This document shows positions 8,838 to 16,575 of a stretch of DNA of 64,000 nucleotides, piece by piece. Origin of the DNA: Dyella halodurans. Its GTDB lineage: Bacteria > Pseudomonadota > Gammaproteobacteria > Xanthomonadales > Rhodanobacteraceae. The notes under the pieces were generated by a model. It did not search any database. It was given only the letters and a program-made list of their open reading frames with translations, and was not told the origin of the DNA. The stretch's first letter is position 1. Every line of letters starts with the position of its first letter. The translations under genes and the position numbers were made by a program. The stretch covers positions 62,001 through 126,000 of the forward strand of contig NZ_JAPDPF010000003.1 in the NCBI RefSeq assembly GCF_026283925.1, in the 5' to 3' direction.

Positions 8838-9314
8838 ATGCGTCTGGCCCGTCTGCTGCCGTTGATGATGAGTGTTGCCCTGGCTGTTCCCGTGATCGCG
8901 CACGCCGCCGACCAGTACGTGCCGCTGCAGCAGCGCATGTCTCCGGAGGAGTTCAAGGCCGCCGGCCTGGACAAGCTTTCGCCGGACGAGCTGAAGAATC
9001 TCGACGGCTGGCTGAGCGGGCACGCCAAGGTCACCACCAAGATGGTCGACCAGGCCGGCAAGCCGGTGTTCTATCCGAGCAGCGAGAAAGCCGGCCCGAT
9101 CCAGGCGCACGTGCAGGGCAGCTTTACCGGCTTCAGCGGCCACGGCGAGTTCACCCTGGACAATGGCCAGGTGTGGAAGCAGGCCGATACCGCCAGGATT
9201 TCCTGCCTGACCAGCAACAATCCGAAGGTCACCATCCGTCGCTCGCTGATGGGCAACTGGATGATGGCAGTGGATGGTTGCAACGACACCACGAGCGTGG
9301 TGCGCACCAAGTAA
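8838..9314 (+). CDS. Small secreted protein of unknown function
   Basis: A 158-residue protein with a clear Sec signal (MRLARLLPLMMSVALAVPV...AHA, cleavage after about residue 23). The ATG at 8838 is preceded by GAGAGGA at 8824-8830; the longer upstream reading frame lacks such a site and runs into the divergent relA start region. The mature part begins with a predicted amphipathic stretch (RMSPEEFKAAGLDKLSPDEL) and ends with a probable small beta domain containing two cysteines (ISCLTSN and DGCNDT) that could form a disulfide. Similar short exported proteins are frequent in Xanthomonadales, but I cannot assign a function. It converges on hrpA across a REP pair. Confidence 0.8.
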   Translation: MRLARLLPLMMSVALAVPVIAHAADQYVPLQQRMSPEEFKAAGLDKLSPDELKNLDGWLSGHAKVTTKMVDQAGKPVFYPSSEKAGPIQAHVQGSFTGFSGHGEFTLDNGQVWKQADTARISCLTSNNPKVTIRRSLMGNWMMAVDGCNDTTSVVRTK

Positions 9315-9330
9315 CCAGAAACGCCCCCCT

Positions 9331-9405
9331 TGTAGGAGCGCACCGTGTGCGCGATGTCGGCCCCGTCGCTACATAGGCCTATCGCGCACAGGGTGCGCTC
9401 CTACA
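9331..9405. repeat. Inverted pair of GTAG-type REPs between convergent genes
   Basis: The left unit, 9331-9354, is TGTAGGAGCGCACCGTGTGC plus GCGA. The right unit, 9382-9405, is its inverse. The spacer is only 27 bp, so the whole can fold as one long hairpin. It lies between the 3' ends of the secreted-protein gene and hrpA and could act as a bidirectional terminator. The right unit supplies the hrpA stop codon (TAG, complement of 9401-9403). Confidence 0.85.
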
Positions 9406-12400
9406 TCAGGTTTTCCAGCGCCCGGTGCAGGCGCTTGGCCGACACCGGCTCGGCCGTCTTCAACTCCTGCGCGAACAGCGATACGCGCCATTCCTCGATC
9501 AACCAACGCAGTTCGTCCAGTCCCTCGCCTCCTGCAGCGCGATGCTTCAAGTACTCGCGCCAGAACGGCAGTACCTGCAGCATGCGCTGCTGGTCCTTGG
9601 CCGGGTCCTGGCGCAGCCGCTCGGCGCGTAAGCGCATGGCCTTGAGGTAACGCGGATAGTGCGCCAGCCGCGCGGTCGGCAAGTCGCGCAGGAAACCGGG
9701 GATCAACAAGCCATCCAGCTGTTCGCGCAGATCGTCGTAGCTGGCGCGGGCAAAACCCATCAGCGGCGGTTGCAGCCAGGGCTTCAACTCGGCCTGCGCC
9801 TCGATGATCGGCTCGGCCAGCTTCAGCCGTTCCACGGCGGCGGCGAACAGTTCGCGTGCAGCCTGTGTATGTAGCGCTTCGAACGTACCGGCGGTGCGCA
9901 CGTCCAGGGCGTGGCGGTCCAGCAGGTCGCTGAAGCCGCCTTCCACCAGGTCCTCGCGCAAGCCATCGACACCGCCTAGCGGTGCGTACTTGAGTGCCAG
10001 CGGATTGCCGACCGGCAGGCGGCGGCGCGCCTGCTTCATGTCGCTGGCCAGTGCGTTGCGCAACAGGCGCACCACGCCGAGACGATGCGCCTCGCGCGCC
10101 TCGTCGCCACGTTCGAACACGCGCAATGCCACCGTTTCGCCCAGGTCGACCAGGGCTGGAAAGGCCAGCAGGCCACCGGCCGAGCGGACCTGGGCCGGGA
10201 TCTCCTCGAAATCCCAGCTGGCGATGTCTTCGCGGGTCAGTTCGATATCGGTCTTGCGCGAGAACGCTTCGCGCGCCTGGCCTTCCCACTGCGCGCGCAT
10301 GTGGGCGAGATCGCGACCCGCCGTGAGCGTGCGGCCGTTCTCGTCATGCAGGCGATAGCGCATGCGGAAATGCGCAGGCAGTTCGACAACGGCGAATTCA
10401 CCCGCCCCGATGTCCACCCCGGTGGCACGCTTCAAGAAGGTGGCCAGGGCCTTGCCCAGTGGCTCGTCGCGCGGTGCTTCCGCCTCGACAAACGCGCGGG
10501 CGAAATCCGGCGCCGGTACGAAGTTCCGTCGCAAGGCCTTGGGCAAGCCTCGAATCAACTCGGCCACTTTTTCAGCCAGCAGTCCTGGCACCAGCCATTC
10601 GCAGCGCGCAGCAGGCAGCGCATTCAACATCGATAGCGGCAGATGCAGGGTAACGCCATCGGCATCGTCGCCGGGTACAAAACGGTATTCCAGCCGGTAC
10701 TTTTGCGGCCGCTCCTGCGCATCCTGCGCACGCGGCACTCGGCCATCCATGGCCAGCGGCGGGATCTCCAGCGACGCGGGAAACGCCCGCGGATCGAGCC
10801 CCGCTCCGCCGCTCATCACATCGTCCAGCGACCAGCGCAGGGCGGCCTGCTCGGCGGGACGCGCCTTGCGATACCACGCATCGAGCGCGCGGCTATCGGC
10901 GATGTCCTGTGGCAGCTTGCCTTCGAAGAAGCCGACCAGCTCGTCCTCGTGACGCAGCAGGCCTTCGCGTCGCTGCTTGGCTTCGATGCCATGCGCGTCT
11001 TCCAGCACGCGCTGGTTGGCACGGATGAAGTCGGCGCGCGCGTCGATATCGCAACGAACCAGCGCCTCGCGCAGGAAGATCTGGTGGGCGAGCGCCGGAT
11101 TCTGGCGCTGGAACGTCACCGGTCGACGCTCGACCAGGGTCAGTCCGAACAGGCTCACCTGCTCGTACGCGACAACATGGCCGCGCTTGCGCGACCAGTG
11201 CTCGTCACGGCATGACGAACGCAACAAGTGTGCGGCCTGCTGTTCAATCCACAGCGGCTCGACGCGGGCGCACATCATGCCCCATACGCGGCCACCGACA
11301 TCGAGGATTTGCGCGGCAAAGATCCAGTTCGGCGGCACTTTCGACAGTGCCGAGCCAGGGAATACCTGGAAGCGGCGCTCGCGCGTGCTGCGATAGACGC
11401 TCTTCTCGTCCTTGTGGCCTACCTGGGTGGGCAAGCCGGCGAGCAGGCTGCGGTGGACCGCTTCGTAGTGCAGCGCCGCTTCGCTCTCACTCCCTCTCCC
11501 CGCACCTTCGCTCCCTCTCCCCCCCGGGGAGAGGGCTGGGGTGAGGGGCAGGTGCTCGCCTGATCCCTTCCTACCCTGCTTCTTTTCAGGAGCAACTGCC
11601 GTTGCCTTTGCAGCGCCCCGCAAGGTTGCCCCCTCATCCCGGCCTTCTCCCCTTTGGGGAGAAGGAGAAGTGAGGCTCCATCCCAGCTCCTGCACCACCA
11701 ACAACAACTGCCGATGCAGCTCACGCCATTCGCGCATGCGCATGAAGCTGAGGAAGTGGCGTGAGCACCAGTCGCGCAGCTTCGACTGGGTGAGCTCCTC
11801 ATGCGCCTTGCCGTACTCGCGCCACAGGTTGATCACGCCAACGAAATCGGACTTGGGATCGGCGAACGCGGCATGCGCCGCATCGGCCTGCTGGCGTGCA
11901 TCCGCGGGGCGCTCGCGCGGATCCTGGATGCTGAGGAAGGACACGATGGTCAGCACGTCGCGCAGGCTGTGCAGCTTTTCCGCCTCGACCAGCATGCGCG
12001 CCAGCTGCACATCGATGGGCAGGCGGGCGACGGTGCGGCCGATCGGGGTGAGATGCCGCGCCTCATCAATTGCCGAGATCTCCGCCAGGCGGCGATAACC
12101 ATCGGCCACCACGCGCGGGTCGGGCGCTTCAAGGAAGGGGAACTGATCCACCTCGCCGAGCTGTAGCGAGAGCATGCGCAGGATCACGTTGGCCAGCGAC
12201 GAGCGCAGCAGCTCCGGGTCGGTATACGCAGCGCGACTGTTGTAGTCGGCCTCGTCGTAGAGGCGATAGCAGATGCCTGGCCCCACGCGCCCGCAACGGC
12301 CCTTGCGCTGGTCGGCGGCGGCCCGCGAAATCGGTTCCACATGCAGGCGTTCGAGCTGGCTGCGCTGGCTGTAGCGCTTGACGCGCGCCTGGCCCGAATC

Positions 12401-13537
12401 GACCACGTAGCGGATGCGCGGCACCGTCAGCGAGGTTTCGGCCACGTTGGTAGCCAGCACGATGCGTCGCTTCGGGCCCGGCTTGAACACGCGGTCCTGG
12501 TCGCCCGCGGAAAGGCGCGCATACAGCGGCAGCACTTCGGTCTCACGGTATTGCCGGCGCGACAGCAGCAGATGGGTGTCGCGGATCTCGCGCTCGCCGG
12601 GCATGAAGATCAGCACGTCGCCGCGCGGGTCGTCATGGGTGATCTCGTCGAGCACCGCGGCGACATGTTCGGCACTGCCCTGCTGCATCTCACCGGCCCG
12701 CTGTCCACGCGTCGCAGCCACGGCATCGAGCGAGCGCCAGCGCACCTCCACCGGATAGGTGCGCCCTTCCACCGACACGATCGGCGCGCCGCTGAAATGC
12801 TCGGCGAAGCGTTCGGTATCGATGGTGGCCGAAGTGACGATGATCTTCAGCGTGGGCCGCTTCGCCGCCAGCCGCTTCAGGTAACCCAGCAGGAAATCGA
12901 TATTGAGGCTGCGCTCGTGCGCCTCGTCGATGATGATGGTGTCGTACGCGCTAAGCCACGGATCGCCCTGGGTTTCAGCCAGCAGGATGCCGTCGGTCAT
13001 GAACTTGATCAGGCTGCGCTCGGATACCTGGTCGTTGAAGCGCACCTGGAAGCCGACCTGTTCGCCCAACAGGGTGCCTAGCTCTTCCGCGACACGACGT
13101 GCCACCGAGCGCGCAGCCAGCCGGCGTGGCTGGGTGCAGCCGATCATGCCCGCTTCGCCGCGGCCAGCCGCCAGGCACAGCTTGGGCAACTGGGTGGTCT
13201 TGCCCGAGCCGGTTTCGCCGGCGATCACCACCACCTGGTGCTTGCGGATCAGCTCGACGATCTCGTCGGCACGGGCGGTGATGGGTAGCGCCTCGTCCAG
13301 GCGGATCGCCGGCTTCGCGTCGACGCGGGCACGGCGCTTTGCCGCGGACGCCTCGATATCCGTGGCGAGCGCCGTCAGCTTTCTTTCGTCGAAGCGACGC
13401 GAGAGCTCGCGCAGCCGGCCTTGCAGCCGGCCGTAGTCGCGACTGGAAACATGGTCCAGCGCCTTGCGCAGATCGCGCAGACGGGCGTCGGATGCGGAGG
13501 ATGGGGGGGCGGAGGCATGGGTCATCGGACCGCACAT
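9401..13537 (-). CDS. hrpA: ATP-dependent DEAH-box RNA helicase HrpA
   Basis: A 1378-residue DEAH/RHA helicase acting in rRNA/mRNA remodelling; HrpA homologues rescue stalled ribosomes and process mRNA. Motifs: Walker A GETGSGKT (107-114), DEAH (204-207), SATI, and the helicase C-terminal motif (QRKGRCGRVGPG). The HA2/OB region and the C-terminal DUF3418 domain characteristic of bacterial HrpA follow. Residues of about 622-676 are encoded by a palindromic repeat pair (see 11511-11672) that keeps the frame open and separates the ELG of the preceding domain from YEAVHRSLL. The ATG at 13537 is used here; a second ATG four codons later is possible, and neither has a strong Shine-Dalgarno. The stop codon is inside a REP unit. 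Confidence 0.95.
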   Translation of the reverse strand: MCGPMTHASAPPSSASDARLRDLRKALDHVSSRDYGRLQGRLRELSRRFDERKLTALATDIEASAAKRRARVDAKPAIRLDEALPITARADEIVELIRKHQVVVIAGETGSGKTTQLPKLCLAAGRGEAGMIGCTQPRRLAARSVARRVAEELGTLLGEQVGFQVRFNDQVSERSLIKFMTDGILLAETQGDPWLSAYDTIIIDEAHERSLNIDFLLGYLKRLAAKRPTLKIIVTSATIDTERFAEHFSGAPIVSVEGRTYPVEVRWRSLDAVAATRGQRAGEMQQGSAEHVAAVLDEITHDDPRGDVLIFMPGEREIRDTHLLLSRRQYRETEVLPLYARLSAGDQDRVFKPGPKRRIVLATNVAETSLTVPRIRYVVDSGQARVKRYSQRSQLERLHVEPISRAAADQRKGRCGRVGPGICYRLYDEADYNSRAAYTDPELLRSSLANVILRMLSLQLGEVDQFPFLEAPDPRVVADGYRRLAEISAIDEARHLTPIGRTVARLPIDVQLARMLVEAEKLHSLRDVLTIVSFLSIQDPRERPADARQQADAAHAAFADPKSDFVGVINLWREYGKAHEELTQSKLRDWCSRHFLSFMRMREWRELHRQLLLVVQELGWSLTSPSPQRGEGRDEGATLRGAAKATAVAPEKKQGRKGSGEHLPLTPALSPGGRGSEGAGRGSESEAALHYEAVHRSLLAGLPTQVGHKDEKSVYRSTRERRFQVFPGSALSKVPPNWIFAAQILDVGGRVWGMMCARVEPLWIEQQAAHLLRSSCRDEHWSRKRGHVVAYEQVSLFGLTLVERRPVTFQRQNPALAHQIFLREALVRCDIDARADFIRANQRVLEDAHGIEAKQRREGLLRHEDELVGFFEGKLPQDIADSRALDAWYRKARPAEQAALRWSLDDVMSGGAGLDPRAFPASLEIPPLAMDGRVPRAQDAQERPQKYRLEYRFVPGDDADGVTLHLPLSMLNALPAARCEWLVPGLLAEKVAELIRGLPKALRRNFVPAPDFARAFVEAEAPRDEPLGKALATFLKRATGVDIGAGEFAVVELPAHFRMRYRLHDENGRTLTAGRDLAHMRAQWEGQAREAFSRKTDIELTREDIASWDFEEIPAQVRSAGGLLAFPALVDLGETVALRVFERGDEAREAHRLGVVRLLRNALASDMKQARRRLPVGNPLALKYAPLGGVDGLREDLVEGGFSDLLDRHALDVRTAGTFEALHTQAARELFAAAVERLKLAEPIIEAQAELKPWLQPPLMGFARASYDDLREQLDGLLIPGFLRDLPTARLAHYPRYLKAMRLRAERLRQDPAKDQQRMLQVLPFWREYLKHRAAGGEGLDELRWLIEEWRVSLFAQELKTAEPVSAKRLHRALENLM
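11511..11672. repeat. CCTCTCCCC/GGGGAGAGG palindromic element pair inside hrpA
   Basis: Two inverted copies of the same unit found between genes at 14121-14285 and 34235-34376. The left unit is 11511-11549 (CTCCCTCTCCCCCCGGGGAG, then TGGGGTGAGGGG). The right unit is 11631-11672 (CCTCATCCCGGCCTTCTCCC, then GGGGAGAAGGAGAAGTG). The element is about 162 bp, a multiple of three, and is read through in the hrpA frame as peptides such as SPSPQRGEG and LTPALSPGGRG. A partial extra copy lies at 11489-11502. Confidence 0.85.
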
Positions 13538-13645
13538 GATAGCCGCTGACTATCGCCCGCATCGGAAGTATTCATTTCTCCGCACGGATCCGGCCCGATA
13601 AGCTCGGTTCCAGGTTCCACCCCCAACCCTCAAAAGGAGCAAGTC

Positions 13646-14113
13646 ATGGCCATTTCCATCGGTATCGCCAAGAAGGACCGGGAGCAGATCGGCCAGCAGC
13701 TGTCCAAGCTGTTGGCCGATACCTATTCGCTCTACCTGAAGACGCACAGCTTTCACTGGAACATCACGGGGCCGCAGTTCAACAGCCTGCATGCCATGTT
13801 CGAGACCCAGTACAACGAACTGTGGCTGGCCGCCGACGAGATCGCCGAGCGCATCCGCACCCTGGACGTGTTCGCGCCGGGCTCCTACAGCCAGTTCGGC
13901 AAGCTCACCTCGATCAAGGAAGAAGCGGGAGTCCCGGAGTGGAAGGATATGGTCGGCCAGCTGGTCGAGGGGCACGAGATTGCCGCGCACACCGCGCGCG
14001 GAGTCATCAAGGCGGCTGATGCGGCTGGTGACGAAGGCACGGCCGATATCGTGACCGGACGCCTGAAGGAGCATGAGAAGACGGCGTGGATGTTGCGTTC
14101 GCTGTTGAAGTAG
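13646..14113 (+). CDS. dps: Dps-family DNA-protecting ferritin-like protein
   Basis: A 155-residue protein of the ferritin-like Dps family, which oxidises and stores iron using H2O2 and protects DNA in starvation or oxidative stress. The intersubunit ferroxidase segment is clear: [17 protein letters not shown] followed by the helix with [14 protein letters not shown]. The N-terminus ([13 protein letters not shown]) is short and lysine-containing, and the length matches the family (150-190). The ATG at 13646 has an excellent Shine-Dalgarno, AAAAGGAG, at 13632-13639. It is a single gene, divergent from hrpA, followed directly by an inverted repeat pair that separates it from the convergent methyltransferase gene. 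Confidence 0.95.
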   Translation: MAISIGIAKKDREQIGQQLSKLLADTYSLYLKTHSFHWNITGPQFNSLHAMFETQYNELWLAADEIAERIRTLDVFAPGSYSQFGKLTSIKEEAGVPEWKDMVGQLVEGHEIAAHTARGVIKAADAAGDEGTADIVTGRLKEHEKTAWMLRSLLK

Positions 14114-14120
14114 CCAATTG

Positions 14121-14285
14121 GCTCCCTCTCCCCTTCGGGGAGAGGGTTGGGGTGAGGGGTCGGCCTGGCCTCGGTGGAACATCGAGCGAACGCTTGCTCT
14201 TACAGAGGCTTTCGCGAGCACCCGCCCTTTACCCCCTTTTCGGGGCTCACCTCGGTCCTCTCCCCAAAGGGGAGAGGAAGAAGTG
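14121..14285. repeat. Intergenic CCTCTCCCC/GGGGAGAGG inverted element, empty form
   Basis: The left unit begins GCTCCCTCTCCCCTTCGGGG (14121-14140) and continues TGGGGTGAGGGG. The right unit ends GGGGAGAGGAAGAAGTG (14270-14285). Between them is a spacer that includes CTTTCGCGAGCACCC, a core also found in the copies at 31034-31500 and 34235-34376. The element lies between the convergent dps and methyltransferase genes and would form a strong hairpin in either transcript. Confidence 0.85.
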
Positions 14286-14287
14286 CG

Positions 14288-15340
14288 CTACGGCCTCGCT
14301 TCCAGCACCAGGTTGAACGGCGTTTCGGTGGCGCGGCGGAACTGGCGGAAGCCGCCGCCGTCGACCACGACCTGGCGCAGGCGCTTCTCGCCGGCCTGCG
14401 CGCCCAGTGCCGGGCCTTTGCGCGCCAGCGACACCGGCACGCAGATCTGCGATGAGGCGGCGTAGTACACGCGGCCGACCGGGTTCATGTTCTCCTGCAC
14501 GCTGTCGCCGGCAAACGGCTCGACAATCATGCAGTTGCCATCGCTCTTCAGGGCCTGGTGCGCGTGCCTGGCGGCTCCAACCGGATCGCCCATGTCGTGC
14601 AGGCAATCGAAGAACGCGATCAAGTCGAAATTCCTGCCGGTGTAGCCGGCGGCATCCGCGACGTCGAAGCGCGCATTCTCCACGCCGGCCGCCTTGGCGC
14701 GCTCGCGCGCCACGTCGATCGAGGGCGCGTGGTAGTCGTAGCCCACGAACTCCGACTCGGGAAACGATTGCGCCATCAGGATCGTGCTGGCGCCGTGGCC
14801 GCAGCCCACGTCGGCAGCGCGACCGCCCCGGCGCAGCTTGTCCACCACGCCGTCCAGCGCCGGCAGCCATGCCGCAATCAGGTTGGCGTTGTAGCCGGCG
14901 CGGAAGAAACGCTCGGTGCCATGGAACAGGCAGGGATGATGCTCGCCCCATTCCATGCCGCGACCGTTGCGGAAATTGGCCAGTGTGCGCTCCTTGGCGT
15001 GGAACATCGCCTCGACGATGGAATAGGCCCCGGGCAGGTCGACCGGCCCGTTGGGGTCGGCCAGGCATAGCGCCTGCTCCTCGCTCAGGCCGTAGGTTCC
15101 GCTGGCCTCGTCGAACTCCACGTAGCCGCCTGCCGCCTGATTGCCCAGCCACTCGCGCACGTAGCGCTCGAACGTGCCCGTGCGCTGGGCCAGTTCGGCC
15201 GGGGTGAGGCGTGCGCCGGCAAGCGCCTTGTAGAAACCCAGTTCGTCGCCGATCTGGATCAAGGTGGCGCTCGTCGCCGCACCCAGGTCGCACACCGCCT
15301 TGCCCAGAAACGCCTGCAGTCGTTGTTCGTCGATGGCCAT
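14288..15340 (-). CDS. Class I SAM-dependent methyltransferase with N-terminal winged helix
   Basis: A 350-residue protein. The N-terminal 100 residues (ELGFYKALAGARLTPAELAQ, RTGTFERYVREWLGN) resemble the dimerisation/winged-helix domain of O-methyltransferase-like enzymes. The Rossmann domain has AADVGCGHGAST as the SAM-binding loop, an acidic residue after strand 2 (GYDYHAP) and DLIAFFDCLHDMGD as motif IV. The family includes small-molecule methyltransferases; the substrate is unknown. ATG at 15338-15340 is preferred over an in-frame GTG six codons upstream, because GGAG lies 7 bases before it. It is a single gene, with its stop immediately beyond the repeat element. Confidence 0.87.
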   Translation of the reverse strand: MAIDEQRLQAFLGKAVCDLGAATSATLIQIGDELGFYKALAGARLTPAELAQRTGTFERYVREWLGNQAAGGYVEFDEASGTYGLSEEQALCLADPNGPVDLPGAYSIVEAMFHAKERTLANFRNGRGMEWGEHHPCLFHGTERFFRAGYNANLIAAWLPALDGVVDKLRRGGRAADVGCGHGASTILMAQSFPESEFVGYDYHAPSIDVARERAKAAGVENARFDVADAAGYTGRNFDLIAFFDCLHDMGDPVGAARHAHQALKSDGNCMIVEPFAGDSVQENMNPVGRVYYAASSQICVPVSLARKGPALGAQAGEKRLRQVVVDGGGFRQFRRATETPFNLVLEARP

Positions 15341-15473
15341 GGCACAACTCCGCGACACCGCCTGCGCGACGGTGGAGTAGGATCAAAAGCTCTGCATACG
15401 CCACCGCCGACATGAGCGCCTGTCCCAAACCGGACAGCCCGAAAGCACTAGGTTCCGTGGCGAGGAGGCCTTC

Positions 15474-16145
15474 ATGCATCCGAATGCACCGTCCGTGGGC
15501 GACCTTCACGCGCTTCCGCCGATACGCGATGAATACCGGCACGATGCCGGCGTTTCCGCCGCCGTCCTGGGTGAACTGCTCGATCAACTGCTGATAGGCG
15601 TGATCCTGGCCGATGCGGACGCGCGCCCGTGCTACGCCAATCGCGAAGCGCGCCGCATCCTGGCCAGCCATGATGGACTGGCGGAAGGACCCGACGGCCT
15701 GAGGGCCAGCACCAGCGGAGGCACCTGCCGTCTGCGCCAGGCCTTGGCCCTGACGGGCCTGGCGCCGGCGGGCGACGGTGACGCAACGGCAACGCGCTAC
15801 CTGTCGCTGCACCGACCCGGCCCTGCGCGACGGGCGCCGTTGCTGCTCACCTTCTCGGCCCTGGCCGGGTCGCCGGGGCGGACAGCGATCTTCATCGACG
15901 TCCCAGAGCGCCTCCAGCCGGTTTCCCGTGGGGCCATGGCGGAAGTGTTCGGCCTCACTCCACGCGAGGCCGCGCTGGCTGCCTTGTTGGCGGATGGTCA
16001 CGAGCTGCGCGATTGCGCCGGTCTGCTGGCCATGGGGGAAGGCACCGCGCGCAATCACCTCAAGCACGTGTTCGAGAAGACCATGAAACACAGCCAGGGA
16101 GCGCTGGTGGCACAGTTGTGCCGTATGGTGGGACCGTATCGTTAG
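15474..16145 (+). CDS. LuxR-type HTH transcriptional regulator
   Basis: A 223-residue protein. The N-terminal part (about 25-150) resembles a PAS-like sensor: LLDQLLIGVILADADARPCYANREARRI. The C-terminal 65 residues form a LuxR/GerE-type HTH: FGLTPREAALAALLADGHEL, then GEGTARNHLKHVFEKT and ALVAQLCR. The ATG at 15474 has GAGGAGG at 15462-15468. It is divergent from the methyltransferase gene with a 133-bp shared upstream region, so it may control that gene; this is inference from position only. The ligand or signal is unknown. Confidence 0.88.
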   Translation: MHPNAPSVGDLHALPPIRDEYRHDAGVSAAVLGELLDQLLIGVILADADARPCYANREARRILASHDGLAEGPDGLRASTSGGTCRLRQALALTGLAPAGDGDATATRYLSLHRPGPARRAPLLLTFSALAGSPGRTAIFIDVPERLQPVSRGAMAEVFGLTPREAALAALLADGHELRDCAGLLAMGEGTARNHLKHVFEKTMKHSQGALVAQLCRMVGPYR

Positions 16146-16575
16146 GGATCGTCGGCGCAGCCGGCCATCCCGTTGTATTCGCGACTGAAGCAAGCCACAT
16201 GCTTTGACCCGACGACCCCGCAAAAGCTATCCAGGCGTGGAATTCGGACGTTTGCAGACCACCCGGGCCTGACCTGGCGCTGACCACTCCACCCTCTCTT
16301 TATTGAGGGAAATGCGCTGCATGGTTAAGCTCCTCACGCTTTTCGGCCTCGTGTGAGGCAGCCACGGGGATCGTTTTGAGCGCCACACCAACCAAGAGTC
16401 TGGTTTCATACTCCAAGTACCTCGCGTTGCGCTTGAGCAGTTGCCAGGCGCAACCGTACGGGCCGGGTCTGTTTGCCCACAGGGCGGCGTCATCGCTCAG
16501 TCGTGTAGCGACGTACACTTCCTCGCTCTTCCTTGCCCTGCGCGCAAACAGCTCCCGGCGCGAGGCACTTGGGAT
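16146..16575. other. 430-bp intergenic region with no assigned gene
   Basis: It holds the leader of the ndvB-like gene. A minus-strand open frame runs across it (from within the ndvB start to about 16300) with protein-like composition (for example WQLLKRNARYLEYE), but it overlaps the ndvB N-terminus and has no supported start. The plus-strand frame upstream of 16576 is also open back to 16441 but reads as low-quality sequence. Base composition is less GC-rich than the flanks. It may be a decayed gene or mobile remnant; I cannot decide which. Confidence 0.35.
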
